Source of the DNA: Pseudomonadota bacterium
Lineage (GTDB): Bacteria; Pseudomonadota; Gammaproteobacteria; Burkholderiales; Burkholderiaceae_C
Length of the DNA stretch: 55,443 nucleotides
Direction: 5' to 3'
Assembly (NCBI GenBank): GCA_021808525.1
Contig: JAKBBK010000012.1
Span: forward strand, 1-55,443
A program made the position numbers and the translations under genes. Every line of letters starts with the position of its first letter. Positions within the stretch are counted from its first letter, which is position 1. Positions 36,903 through 47,923 of the stretch are shown here, one piece after another. The notes below the pieces were generated by a model. The model was given only the letters and a program-made list of their open reading frames with translations. It was not told the DNA's origin and searched no databases.

Positions 36903-37819
36903 CAGGCGTTCTCCTTTTCCTGCAGGTACACGCGGCGCAGCACGAAGACGATGAACACCAGCATGATGAAGAACAGCACCGTGGCGACGGCGGCGCCGTA
37001 GCCCATGCGGTATCCGTATTCGCTCAGCGCGACTTCGTACATGTAGTAGGCCAGGGTGCGCGAGCTGCCGTAGGGACCGCCCTGGGTCATGATGGAGATC
37101 ATGTCGAAACTGCGCAGCGAGCCGATCACCGTGACCACCACGGCGATGAAGGTGGCCGGACGCAATTGCGGCAGCACGACCTTGAACAGCATGGACCATC
37201 CCTTGGCGCCTTCCAGGCGCGCGGCCTCGATGAGGTCGGTGCGCACGCCGTTGAGCCCGGTGAGGTACAGGATCATGCAATAGGCGATCTGCGGGTACAG
37301 GCCCGCCGCGACGATGCCGTAGGTGACCAGGTGCGAATCCGAGAGCACGGCCACCGGCGGCAGCCCGAGGGCATGCAGCAGGTGCACGAACAGTCCGGAG
37401 GTGGGGTCGTAGAACAGCGTGAAGATCAGGCCGATGACCACCTGGGAGATGACGAAGGGGAAGAAGAAGGCCGATTTCATCAGGCGCATGCCGGCCACGC
37501 TCTGGTTGAGCAGCAGGGCCAGCCCCAGGCCGATGGGCACCGAGAGCAGGTAGCCGAACAGCCAGATCAGGTTGTTGCGCAAGGCGATGAGAAAGGCCGG
37601 ATCCGAGGCCAGTCGCAGGTAGTTGGACAGGCCCACCCAGCGCGCCGTGCCCAGTCCGTCCCACTTGTACAGGCTCAGGCCCATGGACTCCACGATGGGC
37701 CCGAGCACGTAGACCGTGAACAGGAACAGTCCGGGAGCCAGGAACAGCCAGGGAGCCAGGGACATGTGGTGCCGCGCCCACCAGGATCGGCGCTGCGGCG
37801 TGTGCGTGGAGGAGGACAT
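36902..37819 (-). CDS. CUT1 sugar ABC transporter permease (MalF-like)
   Basis: 305-aa permease, first of the pair. It opens with a short cytoplasmic tail, then LAPWLFLAPGLFLFTVYVLGPIVESMGLSLYKWDG, and its EAA loop is EAARLEGAKGWSMLFKVVLPQLRPA. DMISIMTQGGPYGSSRTLAYYMYEVAL is a conserved CUT1 segment. An 84-base gap to the binding-protein gene contains a very stable hairpin that probably lowers permease mRNA relative to the binding protein. Substrate class: oligosaccharides or glycosyl-glycerols, by family. Confidence 0.95.
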   Translation of the reverse strand: MSSSTHTPQRRSWWARHHMSLAPWLFLAPGLFLFTVYVLGPIVESMGLSLYKWDGLGTARWVGLSNYLRLASDPAFLIALRNNLIWLFGYLLSVPIGLGLALLLNQSVAGMRLMKSAFFFPFVISQVVIGLIFTLFYDPTSGLFVHLLHALGLPPVAVLSDSHLVTYGIVAAGLYPQIAYCMILYLTGLNGVRTDLIEAARLEGAKGWSMLFKVVLPQLRPATFIAVVVTVIGSLRSFDMISIMTQGGPYGSSRTLAYYMYEVALSEYGYRMGYGAAVATVLFFIMLVFIVFVLRRVYLQEKENA

Positions 37820-37838
37820 GGCGGAGATCTGCGGCTGC

Positions 37839-37871
37839 CCCCGCGCGCCGGCGAGGTGCCGGCGCGCGGGG
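37839..37871. other. Perfect 13-bp intercistronic hairpin between binding-protein and permease genes
   Basis: CCCCGCGCGCCGG (37839-37851), a seven-base loop and its exact complement (37859-37871) form an almost all-GC stem. On the minus-strand transcript it comes 32 bases after the binding-protein stop and 20 bases before the permease start. Such stems block 3'-to-5' decay or cause partial termination, raising binding protein over permeases. Confidence 0.6.
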
Positions 37872-37903
37872 AGGTGCGTACAGGGCCCGGGGGCCCGGCT
37901 GTC

Positions 37904-39142
37904 TTACTGGCTGTAGACCTGCTTCTCGACCTGGTCGAGGTGCTGCAGGATCTCCTGGCGGTCGGAGGGGTTCATCAGGTAATGCTGGAAGCCGTCCAGG
38001 CCGGCCTTGGCCATCTGCGCGGGTGCGTCGCGGTCATAGAACTGCGACAGGTCCTTGGCGTTGGACAAGAGCTTGAACCCGGCCTTCAGGAAGGGATCGT
38101 CCGGCAGCTTGGCGTTCTTGTTGGTCGGCAGCTGTCCGAGGATGGCGTTCATCTTCGACTGCACGTCCGGACGCGCCAGGTAGGCCAGGAACTTCTCGGC
38201 ATCGGCCTTGTGCTTGGCATGCGCGGGGATGAACACGATGTCGGTCGGCGCTTCCTCGGCGTCGGGCACCTTCGGGTTGATCACCGGGAAGGGCACGAAG
38301 CCGATCTGGGATTCCTTCAGCCCGGCCGACTTCATCACGTCCACCGCGAAGTTGCCCATCAGGTACATCGCCGCCTGGCCCTTGACCAGCAGGGGCACCG
38401 CTTCCTGCCAGGCGTAGGAGGCGCTGTTGGGAATGAAGTAGCCGGGCTTGGTCAGCTGGTCCCAATAGTCGAACACCTTTTCCACCCGCGGATCGGTGTA
38501 GGCCACCTTGCCCGCCATGAGTTTCATGTGGAAGGCGTAGCCGTTGACCCGCAGGTCCAGGTAGTCGAACCAGCCGGCGGCGGGCCACGGGGCCTTGGTG
38601 CCGATGGTGAAGGGAGTGATGCCGTGCGCCTTCAGGGTGGCGCAGTCGCTCAGCAGTTCCTTCCAGGTCCTGGGCGCCGGAATGCCCAGCTTGTGGAACA
38701 GATCCTTGCGGTAGTAGATGCCCCACTGGTAGTAGGTCAGCGGCAGGCCCCACTTGCGACCGTTGATGGTCATGGAGGAGGCGGAGGAGGCGAAGGCCTG
38801 GTTCCAGCCGTCCTTCTGCCACAGCGGGGTGACGTCGGTGAACAGGCCGTCCTTGACGAAGGGAGCCATGCGGTTGGCCGCGTACCAGGTGGCCAGGTCC
38901 GGCGGGTCGGCGGAGAGGAAGTTGAAGATGGCGCTCTTGTAGCCCTCGTGGTCGAAGGTGTTCACCTTGACGTGGATGTTGGGATAGGCGGCCTCGAACC
39001 CCTTCACGCCGGCGGCGATGGCCGCCTTGGGTCCGGGGTCGGAGTAGTCGGTGTTGAACACCAGTTCGTCGGCGTGCGCGGCTGCTGCGGCGGCGCCCAG
39101 AAGCGCGGCGCCGAGCACCAGCTTGCGGGACAGGCGTGGCAT
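37904..39142 (-). CDS. CUT1 extracellular sugar-binding protein
   Basis: 412-aa periplasmic solute-binding protein. A signal peptide (MPRLSRKLVLGAALLGAAAAAAHA) is followed by DELVFNTDYSDPGPKAAIAAGVKGFEAAYPNIHVKVNTFDHEGYK, typical of family 1 sugar-binding proteins. Aromatic residues suited to sugar stacking are frequent (LATWYAANRM, TYYQWGIYYRKDLF, PWPAAGWFDYLDL). GAGGAGACGACAAC precedes ATG 39142. It delivers the substrate to the two permeases encoded downstream. The substrate is inferred from the alpha- and beta-galactosidase neighbours. Confidence 0.95.
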   Translation of the reverse strand: MPRLSRKLVLGAALLGAAAAAAHADELVFNTDYSDPGPKAAIAAGVKGFEAAYPNIHVKVNTFDHEGYKSAIFNFLSADPPDLATWYAANRMAPFVKDGLFTDVTPLWQKDGWNQAFASSASSMTINGRKWGLPLTYYQWGIYYRKDLFHKLGIPAPRTWKELLSDCATLKAHGITPFTIGTKAPWPAAGWFDYLDLRVNGYAFHMKLMAGKVAYTDPRVEKVFDYWDQLTKPGYFIPNSASYAWQEAVPLLVKGQAAMYLMGNFAVDVMKSAGLKESQIGFVPFPVINPKVPDAEEAPTDIVFIPAHAKHKADAEKFLAYLARPDVQSKMNAILGQLPTNKNAKLPDDPFLKAGFKLLSNAKDLSQFYDRDAPAQMAKAGLDGFQHYLMNPSDRQEILQHLDQVEKQVYSQ

Positions 39143-39167
39143 GTTGTCGTCTCCTCTCGAGTCTTGA

Positions 39168-41192
39168 TCAATGTGCGGAAGCCGCTGGGAGCAGCTTCCA
39201 TGCGGATACGCCCCTGGGGGGCAGTTCCAGCGCGCCCATCAGACGCGTGGCCTCGCCTTGCGGTGGCTCCCAGCGCACCGGCGAATCGGAGAAATTCAGA
39301 ACCAGCACCAGCTCGCCCACGCGACTGATGCGCAATCCCTCGGGCAGGCGCAGCGGGGCCAGCCCGGCGGCCTGCGCCACGTGTTCGATCAGCGACACCC
39401 AGCCTGCCTGGTCCAGCCAGGCCGCGAGGTACCAGCAGTTGGCATGACGGGTCAGCGCGGCGCCGCCCTGGTCCGGGTCCTGGGCGGATTCCCCGCCCGC
39501 TCCTTGCGCGAACCGGGCCTGCGCGCGGGCGCCTCGCAGCGCCAGTTGTTCGCACCAGCGGCTGGCCCGCAGCCCCGGGCCCTGCTCGCCCAGGCGCAGC
39601 GACAGGTCCACACCGGGCGGCAGGGAGCTCACGCGCTGCACCTGGACTCCGGCGAGCTCGGAGAACACCCCCGGTGCCAGCCCCGTGGGGATGTGCAGTT
39701 CCTCGGTCTTGGAGCCCGCCCGCGGGCCCAGCAGGATCTGCGCGGAACTTCCCCGCAGGGCCGTGGCCAGTCCGGGGTCGCCGCGCAGCTGCGCGGGCAG
39801 CAGCACCAGGGCGTAGCCGTCCAGCGCGGCCTGCGGCGGCAGCACGTCGACGTCCAGGCCCAGCTGGCGCGCCGCGCTGTAGGCGCGGAAGCAGGCCTCC
39901 AGCGCGAGGTAGTCGCGCCCCTGGGGCTGGATGTCGGCCATCCACAGGCTGGGGTAGTCGAACACCAGGGCCACCTCGGCGCGCCGACGCGTGCGCGCCG
40001 CGCGCAGCGGCTCGCGCAGCCCGTCGAGTTCGCGCGCGACCTGTGCCGCCTCGACGGCTCCCAGATCGTCGCTGCCGTCGGGGCGCTGCAGCCCGGCGTG
40101 CATCTGTTCCTGGGCATAGGGCGCCTGGCGCCAGCGGAAATAGCTGACGATCTCCGCGCCGTGGGCCAGGGCCTGCCAGGTCCAGACGCGGACCATGCCG
40201 GGGTGGGGGGCAGGGTTCCACTGGGCCCAGTTGACCGGCCCCGGCTGCTGTTCCATGACCCACCAGCGACCCCCGCACATGCCGCGGTACAGATCGTGGT
40301 GGAAGGCCGGGATGTCCGGGTGCCCGGTGAAGGCGTGGCGCCGCTTCTCGTCGGGGTCGAGGAAGAAGTTCTGCGTGGCTCCCAGGGGGTAGGAGTCCCA
40401 GGTGGCCACGTCCAGGTCGCGCGCGAGCCGGTGGTGGTCGAACTCGGTGAAGAACCCCATGAAATTGTGCAGGACGTCGCGCCCGGGAGAGTGCCGGCGC
40501 AGGATGTCCACCTGCATGCGGTTGAACTCGACCACCTCGTCGGAGGCGAAGCGTCTCCAGTCGAGGCGGTGGGAGGGGTTGGCCTCGGTCACCGTCGCCG
40601 CGGGAGGGTCGACCTGGGCGAAATCCGTGTACTCCTGGCTCCAGAACACCGTGCCCCAGGCCTGGTTGAGGGCCTGCACCGTGCCGTAGCGCCGTTGCAA
40701 CCATGCGCGAAAGCGCTCGCGCGCGGCCTGCGAGTAGCTCAGCACCGTGGAGTGGCAGCCGTATTCGTTGTCGGTCTGCCAGGCGCACACCGCGTCGTGA
40801 CGCCCGTAGCGCTCGGCCATGAGCGTGACCATGCGCGCCGCCTGTTCGCGGTACACGGGGCTGGAAAAACAGTAGTGGCGCCGCGAGCCGAAGCCGCGCG
40901 CGTGTCCGTGCTCGTCCAGCGCGAGGATGGAGGGATGCGCGTCCACCAGCCACTTCGGAGGCGTCGCGGTCGGCGTGCCCAGCACCACGCGCAAGCCGTG
41001 GCGGTGCAGCGTGTCGATGGCATCGTCCAGCCAGTCCCAGCACAGTTCCCCGCTGCGCGGCTCGATGCGGCTCCAGGCGAATTCGCCGATGCGCACCACG
41101 CGCAGCCCGAGTTCTCGCATGTGGCTCGCGTCGCGCTCCCACAGTTCGCGGGGCCATTGTTCCGGGTAATAGCAGACACCGAGTTCGATCAT
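39168..41192 (-). CDS. Beta-galactosidase, glycoside hydrolase family 42
   Basis: 674-aa cytoplasmic GH42 enzyme, which removes terminal beta-galactose. It opens [45 protein letters not shown], the standard GH42 start. The acid/base is Glu143 ([12 protein letters not shown]) and the nucleophile Glu314 ([12 protein letters not shown]). [32 protein letters not shown] is also characteristic. The C-terminal beta-domain contains [19 protein letters not shown]42 enzymes often prefer short beta-galactosides over lactose. It sits between the ATPase and the binding-protein gene, with gaps of 24-25 bases. Confidence 0.95.
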   Translation of the reverse strand: MIELGVCYYPEQWPRELWERDASHMRELGLRVVRIGEFAWSRIEPRSGELCWDWLDDAIDTLHRHGLRVVLGTPTATPPKWLVDAHPSILALDEHGHARGFGSRRHYCFSSPVYREQAARMVTLMAERYGRHDAVCAWQTDNEYGCHSTVLSYSQAARERFRAWLQRRYGTVQALNQAWGTVFWSQEYTDFAQVDPPAATVTEANPSHRLDWRRFASDEVVEFNRMQVDILRRHSPGRDVLHNFMGFFTEFDHHRLARDLDVATWDSYPLGATQNFFLDPDEKRRHAFTGHPDIPAFHHDLYRGMCGGRWWVMEQQPGPVNWAQWNPAPHPGMVRVWTWQALAHGAEIVSYFRWRQAPYAQEQMHAGLQRPDGSDDLGAVEAAQVARELDGLREPLRAARTRRRAEVALVFDYPSLWMADIQPQGRDYLALEACFRAYSAARQLGLDVDVLPPQAALDGYALVLLPAQLRGDPGLATALRGSSAQILLGPRAGSKTEELHIPTGLAPGVFSELAGVQVQRVSSLPPGVDLSLRLGEQGPGLRASRWCEQLALRGARAQARFAQGAGGESAQDPDQGGAALTRHANCWYLAAWLDQAGWVSLIEHVAQAAGLAPLRLPEGLRISRVGELVLVLNFSDSPVRWEPPQGEATRLMGALELPPRGVSAWKLLPAASAH

Positions 41193-41216
41193 GGTGGGTG
41201 TTCCTGGTTCCCGGGT

Positions 41217-42377
41217 TCAGGCGGCCGCCGCGGCCATCAGGGTGGGCAGGCCCTCGGGCTGCACCGTGCGCGGCAGCGCCACGTCGGCGCCATCGAACAC
41301 GTGCACGCGCTCGGGTGGCAGGCGCAAGGCCACGCGGTGGCCCGGCGCGGCGCTGAAGTTCCCCGGAGCCTTGGCCACCCAGGGGTCGCCGGCGCCGGCC
41401 GCGTCCAGGTACAGATAGGTGGCCTCGCCCAGGCGCTCCTGCCACAGCACGTCACGCCCCAGCGCGGGCTCGCCGCCGCCTACCTCCAGATCCTCCGGGC
41501 GCACGCCCAGGGTCAGTTCGGCTCCGGGCGGCTGGGCGCGCGCGTCCACGCGCGCCTGCACCCGCTCGCCGCTGCGCAGCTGCAGCGTGGCGAGCTCGGC
41601 ATCGCCGTGCAGCAGGCGCGCCGGCGCGAAATTCATGCGCGGCGAGCCGATGAAGGCGGCGACGAAGCGATTGCGCGGCTGGTGGTACAGCTCCAGCGGG
41701 GTGCCGCATTGGGCGACGCTGCCGTCGCGTGTCACCGCCGCGCCGGTGTTGAGCAGCACGATGCGGTCGGCCAGGGTCATGGCCTCCACCTGGTCGTGGG
41801 TCACGTAGATGGCGCTGGCGCGTCCGAAGTCGCGATGCAGTCGCGCGATCTCGAAGCGCGTCTGCACGCGCAGCGCAGCATCCAGGTTGGAAAGGGGTTC
41901 GTCGAACAGGAACACCTCGGGTTCGCGCACGATGGCCCGGCCGATGGCCACGCGCTGGCGCTGTCCGCCCGAAAGGGCCTTGGGCATGCGATCGAGCAGG
42001 GCCTCGAGTTGCAGGATCTGCGCGGCCGAGCGCACCCGACGGTCGATCTCGGACTGGGCGCACTTGGCCAGGCGCAGTCCGAAGGCCATGTTCTCGAACA
42101 CGCTCATGTGCGGGAACAGGGCATAGCTCTGGAACACCATGGCCACGCCGCGCTGCGCCGGGGACACGTCGTTCATCACCTTGTCGCCGATGCGCAGCTC
42201 GCCGGAGGTGATGGACTCCAGGCCCGCCACCATGCGCAGCAGCGTGGATTTGCCGCAGCCCGAAGGCCCGACGAACACGCAGAACTCGTTGTCCCCGATG
42301 TGCAGGCTGACGTCGCGCACCACCGGGGGCAGCTTGCCGTAGGCCTTGCTGACTTGTTCGAGACGGATACTTGCCAT
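41217..42377 (-). CDS. CUT1 ABC transporter ATPase (MalK/UgpC family)
   Basis: 386-aa ATP-binding subunit. Walker A is VGPSGCGKSTLLRMVAGLE, the signature ALSGGQRQRVAIGRAIVREPEVFLFDEPLSNLDA includes Walker B, and YVTHDQVEAMTLADRIVLLNTG carries the switch histidine. A C-terminal MalK-type regulatory domain of about 140 aa (PLELYHQPRNRFVAAFIGSPRMNF, ELTLGVRPEDLEV) is present. It is the only ATPase of this operon and would power both permeases. ATG 42377 comes 61 bases after the dehydratase stop. Confidence 0.95.
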   Translation of the reverse strand: MASIRLEQVSKAYGKLPPVVRDVSLHIGDNEFCVFVGPSGCGKSTLLRMVAGLESITSGELRIGDKVMNDVSPAQRGVAMVFQSYALFPHMSVFENMAFGLRLAKCAQSEIDRRVRSAAQILQLEALLDRMPKALSGGQRQRVAIGRAIVREPEVFLFDEPLSNLDAALRVQTRFEIARLHRDFGRASAIYVTHDQVEAMTLADRIVLLNTGAAVTRDGSVAQCGTPLELYHQPRNRFVAAFIGSPRMNFAPARLLHGDAELATLQLRSGERVQARVDARAQPPGAELTLGVRPEDLEVGGGEPALGRDVLWQERLGEATYLYLDAAGAGDPWVAKAPGNFSAAPGHRVALRLPPERVHVFDGADVALPRTVQPEGLPTLMAAAAA

Positions 42378-42438
42378 GATCGGTCCGGATGACTCCGCGC
42401 GACGCGGCCGCGCGGGCAGGTTGGATGGGAGGGCGGGC

Positions 42439-44169
<1,731 letters not shown>

Positions 44170-44207
44170 GGTGGAGCTTGGCGCACGGGCTCGGATGGAT
44201 GACTTGG

Positions 44208-44240
44208 AATCATCATACAAATAAAACCGTGCGCGACCAA
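44208..44240 (-). promoter_or_regulatory. Putative promoter and operator of the galactoside operon
   Basis: Read on the minus strand: TTGGTC (44240-44235), a 17-base spacer and TATGAT (44217-44212) form a plausible sigma70 promoter. The -10 hexamer is embedded in TTGTATGATGATT (44220-44208), identical to the 13-mer at 29074-29086. The motif ends 38 bases before the dehydratase start codon. No strong ribosome binding site precedes that ATG. Confidence 0.5.
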
Positions 44241-44296
44241 CTCCGAGGTATCCCTGATTCCGGATTCGACAGGGTGGGGCGGCCGCGGCCGCCTGC

Positions 44297-45277
44297 TCAG
44301 TCCCCGGCGGGCGCGGGGATGGCGCGGCGTCGCGTGGCGCGGCGCAGCGACGGCGGGCGCTGGTCCAGCTTCGAGGCCTCGTCCGCCAGGGCCTGCTGCC
44401 CGGGGTCCTGCGCGAACTGCCGCCGGTAGGCGCTGGGCGTGGTATGGCGCGCGGCCTTGAACTGGCGGTTGAAATGGGCCAGGTTGCCGAAGCCCGAGCG
44501 CAGGGCCACCTCGGAGACGGGCAGGCGGGTGTCGGCCAACAGGCGGCAGGCGCGGCCGATGCGCAGGCGCGTGAGATGCTGGCCCACGCTTTCGCCCAGA
44601 TGTTGCAGGAAGTAGCGGTGCAGGCTGCGCGGGGACCAATGCGCGGCCGCGCACAGGTCGGCGATGCGCAGGGGTTCGCCCAGGCGCGATTCCATCAGCG
44701 CGAGCACGCGATTGATGCGCTCGGGTTCATGGCCCGTGGCCGCGCCGGCCCCGGCGGGCGCGGCGAAGGCGCCTGGCGAGGCCAGTGCCTGGGCCGGGGC
44801 GTCGGCGAGCCGGCACAGCAGATCCAGCGCGGCCGCCAGGCGCCTGCGCGGCTCGGGGGCCAGCAACTCGGGCAGTTGCTCGCGCATGGCCTGCGCCTCG
44901 GCCTGGGGAAAGCACAGGCCGCAGGCTCCGCGGCGCAGCAGGCGGTGCAGGGCCTCGTACTCCGGGCAGCAGTCGGCCAGGCGGCGTGCCCAGGCGCCGT
45001 CGAACCACAGCACGATCGCCACCTGCGGCTGGGTGGGGTCGAAGGAACGGTTGGAGGACCAGGTATGGGCCAGATCGGGGGGGACGAGCACCAGGTCGTC
45101 GGCGCCGTACTCCGCCACCGAATCGCCGATGTAGCGCCGGCCGTGGCTGTTGAGGGTCAGCGTGAGTTCGTATTCCGGATGATGGTGCCACTCGAAGGGA
45201 ATGCGCGGCAGGCGCCGGTGGTAGATGCGCACCGAGCAATGCTCGCCGAATTCCACATGTTCGTAAGCGGGCTTCAT
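44297..45277 (-). CDS. AraC family transcriptional regulator
   Basis: 326-aa regulator. The N-terminal cupin half has [46 protein letters not shown], a sugar-sensing-like domain. The C-terminal double helix-turn-helix is [86 protein letters not shown] (about residues 205-290). It diverges from the DUF1479 oxygenase gene (106-base gap) and lies 127 bases upstream of the dehydratase gene on the same strand. It may activate either. Its effector is unknown. Confidence 0.92.
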   Translation of the reverse strand: MKPAYEHVEFGEHCSVRIYHRRLPRIPFEWHHHPEYELTLTLNSHGRRYIGDSVAEYGADDLVLVPPDLAHTWSSNRSFDPTQPQVAIVLWFDGAWARRLADCCPEYEALHRLLRRGACGLCFPQAEAQAMREQLPELLAPEPRRRLAAALDLLCRLADAPAQALASPGAFAAPAGAGAATGHEPERINRVLALMESRLGEPLRIADLCAAAHWSPRSLHRYFLQHLGESVGQHLTRLRIGRACRLLADTRLPVSEVALRSGFGNLAHFNRQFKAARHTTPSAYRRQFAQDPGQQALADEASKLDQRPPSLRRATRRRAIPAPAGD

Positions 45278-45383
45278 GGCGAAATACGCAGCAAGGATGG
45301 CCGGATCCTATCACTTCGCCCAGGCCCCTACCCCTATGCTGCGCCCATCGCCGGAACACACATTCCACTTCCTGGAGACGACC

Positions 45384-46658
45384 ATGACCGCACTGCAGAT
45401 CGACGACCTGCCCGCCACCATCCGTGCCGTGAAAAAACGCCTGCGCGAGCAGCTCCCCGACCACGCGCGGGTGTTCGCGCAACTCGAGGCCGACATGCGC
45501 GCGCAGGCGGCGGAGATCGCCGAGCTGCGGCGCCAGGGGGGGGCGGTGATTCCCGAGATCGCCTACGCGGACATCGCGCAGGGCCGGGTGAGCGAGGAAC
45601 AGGCCCGACTCGTGCGCAAGCGCGGTGCCTGCGTGATCCGCCGCGTGTTCGATCCCGCGACGGCGCGGGCCTGGGATGCCGAGATCGCCGACTACGTGCA
45701 GCGCAACGACCTCGATGCCCGGCTGGCCCACCGCGCCGAGGACAAGTACTTCGGGCAACTGGCCTCGAGCAAGCCCCAGATCTACGGCGTGTACTGGTCG
45801 CGCCCGCAGGTGCAGGCGCGCCAGTCGCCCGAGCTGAGCGCCACGCGCGTGTTCCTCAACCGCCTGTGGCGCAGCCACAGTGAGGGTCGCCAGCACTTCG
45901 ACCCCGAGCGCGTGCCGGCCTACGCCGATCGCCTGCGGCGTCGCCCGCCGGGATCGGACTCCCTGGGCCTGTCGCCGCATTGCGACGGCGGCTCGGTCGA
46001 GCGCTGGATCGACGACAACTTCCGCCAGGTCTACCGGCATGTGTTCGACGGCAACTGGCGCCAGTACGACCCCTTCGACGCCGCCTGGCGCCCCGAGGTG
46101 CGCGAGGTCGCATCCCCCGCTGTGTGCTCGATGTTCCGCACCTTCCAGGGCTGGACCGCGCTGACCCGCCAGGGGCCCGGTGACGGCACCCTGCAACTGG
46201 TGCCCATCGCCAACGCCATGGCCTACATCCTGCTGCGCGCGCTGCAGGACGACGTGCCCGAGGACGACCTGTGCGGCGCGCTGCCGGGGCGGGCGCTGTC
46301 CATCGATGCGCGCTGGCATGCGCCGCTGTTCGACGCGCTTTCCTCGATTCCGCTGATGGAGCCCGGCGACGCCGTGTTCTGGCACTGCGACCTGATCCAC
46401 GCGGTGGAGGATGCCCATCGCGGAACCGGCTACAGCAACGTCATGTACATCGCCGCCACGCCGGGCTGCGCCAAGAACGACGCCTACCTGCAGCGCCAGC
46501 TGCCGGCCTTCCTGGAAGGGCGCAGCCCGCCGGATTTCCCGGCCGACGATTTCGAGACCGATTTCGTGGGGCGGGCGGGGGTGGACCTGCTCAGCCCCCT
46601 GGGGCGCGAGCAGATCGGGCTCGACGCGCAGCCCGCGGCAAGTGCCAGGAGGGCGTGA
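45384..46658 (+). CDS. DUF1479 (YbiU-like) putative Fe(II)/2-oxoglutarate dioxygenase
   Basis: 424-aa protein like E. coli YbiU (421 aa). A double-stranded beta-helix metal triad is suggested by HxD in [13 protein letters not shown] (His199, Asp201) and a distal histidine in [12 protein letters not shown] (His334 or His339). The N-terminal region ([55 protein letters not shown]) matches this family. Function and substrate are not established; sugar-related loci are a frequent setting. CTGGAGACGACC precedes ATG 45384. The gene diverges from the AraC regulator and probably depends on it. Confidence 0.88.
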   Translation: MTALQIDDLPATIRAVKKRLREQLPDHARVFAQLEADMRAQAAEIAELRRQGGAVIPEIAYADIAQGRVSEEQARLVRKRGACVIRRVFDPATARAWDAEIADYVQRNDLDARLAHRAEDKYFGQLASSKPQIYGVYWSRPQVQARQSPELSATRVFLNRLWRSHSEGRQHFDPERVPAYADRLRRRPPGSDSLGLSPHCDGGSVERWIDDNFRQVYRHVFDGNWRQYDPFDAAWRPEVREVASPAVCSMFRTFQGWTALTRQGPGDGTLQLVPIANAMAYILLRALQDDVPEDDLCGALPGRALSIDARWHAPLFDALSSIPLMEPGDAVFWHCDLIHAVEDAHRGTGYSNVMYIAATPGCAKNDAYLQRQLPAFLEGRSPPDFPADDFETDFVGRAGVDLLSPLGREQIGLDAQPAASARRA

Positions 46659-46697
46659 ACCTAGGGTTTGTCCCGTGCGGGTTTTCCATTTGTACAT

Positions 46698-46718
46698 CGC
46701 ATTGATTTATTTAATGCG
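46698..46718. promoter_or_regulatory. AT-rich dyad before the CUT2 operon, candidate ROK operator
   Basis: CGCATT (46698-46703) and AATGCG (46713-46718) flank nine A/T-rich bases in an otherwise very GC-rich region. A -10-like TTTAAT (46710-46715) overlaps the right arm. The site lies 120 bases before the binding-protein ATG and is a reasonable target for the ROK repressor encoded at the end of the same cluster. Confidence 0.4.
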
Positions 46719-46739
46719 GAGGGCAACAATGGCGTCGTT

Positions 46740-46767
46740 CCCGGATGCGGCCACGAGCGCATCCGGG
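46740..46767 (+). other. Perfect 10-bp hairpin in the 5' leader of the CUT2 operon
   Basis: CCCGGATGCG (46740-46749), an eight-base loop and CGCATCCGGG (46758-46767) form a perfect stem between the putative promoter and the binding-protein gene. A smaller stem (CACTG/CAGTG) follows directly. The leader is about 110 bases, long enough for mRNA stabilisation or post-transcriptional control. No riboswitch class is recognised. Confidence 0.5.
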
Positions 46768-46837
46768 AGCACTGACGCCAGTGCCGGCAGTTCCCAGGCA
46801 CGCCATTCCACAAGCCCTGAGCACGAGGAGACGAACC

Positions 46838-47833
46838 ATGAAATTCCGCTACGCCGCGCTGGTCGCGGTACTTGCCGGCGCCGCTGGCGCCAGCCAGGCC
46901 GCCGAGCCGGTGATCGGCCTGATCACCAAGACCGACACCAACCCCTATTTCGTGACCATGCAAAAGGGCGCGAAGCAGGAGGCCACCAAGCTGGGGGCCA
47001 AGCTGATCACCGCCTCGGGTCGATTCGACGGCGACAACTCCAGCCAGGTCACCGCGCTGGAGAACATGACCGCCGCCGGGGCCAAGACCATCCTGATCAC
47101 CCCGGGGGACTCCAAGGCCATCGTCCCGACCATCGAGAAGGTGCGCAAGCAAGGCGTGATGGTCATCGCGCTGGACAGCCCCACCGAGCCCGCCAGCGCG
47201 GTCAACGCCCTGTACGCCACCGACAACTACCAGGCCGGTGAACTCATCGGCGAGTACGCGGCGAAGGTCATGAAGGGCAAGAAGCCGGTGATCGCCACCC
47301 TCGACCTGTTCCCCGGCAGCCCGGTGGGCGCGCAGCGTCACAACGGCTTCATGAAGGGCTTCGGGCTGGCGGCGGCGCCGGCCTCCAGCAATGAGCTGTC
47401 CAAGGCCTCCGACATCGTGTGCATGGCCGACTCCGACGGCGACCAGGCCAAGGGCCAGACCGCGATGCAGAACTGCCTGCAGAAGAACCCGAACATCAAC
47501 CTGGTCTACGCCATCAACGAGCCGGCCGCCGCGGGCGCCTACCAGGCGCTCAAGCAGGCCGGGCGCGAGAAGGGCGTGGCCATCGTGGCCATCGACGGCG
47601 GATGCAAGGGGGTCGAGCAGGTGGCGCAGGGCATCATCACCGCCACCGCGCAGCAGTACCCGCTGAAAATGGCCGCCTACGGGGTGAAGGCCGGCGTCGA
47701 GTACGCCAAGACCGGCAAGATGGTCTCGGGCTACCACAACACCGGCGTGAACCTGATCACCGACAAGCCGATCGCCGGGGTGGCCAGCCACGGCACCAAG
47801 TTCGGCATGCGCATGTGCTGGGGTAATCGCTGA
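46838..47833 (+). CDS. CUT2 sugar-binding protein (RbsB/FrcB-like)
   Basis: 331-aa periplasmic pentose/hexose-binding protein. The signal peptide ends near residue 21 (GASQAA) and the mature start EPVIGLITKTDTNPYFVTMQKGAKQEATKLGAKLI is typical of the family. ENMTAAGAKTILITPGDSKAIVPTIEKVRKQGVMVIALDSP and YATDNYQAGELIGEYAAKVM are conserved. The overall look is closest to fructose-type FrcB proteins, but ribose or fucose cannot be excluded, and a mutarotase gene lies in the same operon. GAGGAG precedes ATG 46838. Confidence 0.93.
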   Translation: MKFRYAALVAVLAGAAGASQAAEPVIGLITKTDTNPYFVTMQKGAKQEATKLGAKLITASGRFDGDNSSQVTALENMTAAGAKTILITPGDSKAIVPTIEKVRKQGVMVIALDSPTEPASAVNALYATDNYQAGELIGEYAAKVMKGKKPVIATLDLFPGSPVGAQRHNGFMKGFGLAAAPASSNELSKASDIVCMADSDGDQAKGQTAMQNCLQKNPNINLVYAINEPAAAGAYQALKQAGREKGVAIVAIDGGCKGVEQVAQGIITATAQQYPLKMAAYGVKAGVEYAKTGKMVSGYHNTGVNLITDKPIAGVASHGTKFGMRMCWGNR

Positions 47834-47842
47834 GCTGGCTCC

Positions 47843-47907
47843 CCGGGGCCCCGCGGGGCCCCGGCGCGACGCCGACCCGATCCACCATCCGGCGCCGCCT
47901 GGCGCCG
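47843..47907. other. Two intercistronic hairpins after the CUT2 binding-protein gene
   Basis: A 22-base perfect GC palindrome (47843-47864) starts nine bases after the binding-protein stop. A second stem, CGGCGCC (47890-47896)/GGCGCCG (47901-47907), follows just before the permease start at 47924. The position matches the hairpin in the CUT1 operon (37839-37871) and suggests the same role of protecting binding-protein mRNA. Confidence 0.55.
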
Positions 47908-47923
47908 TGCGGAGACCAACGCC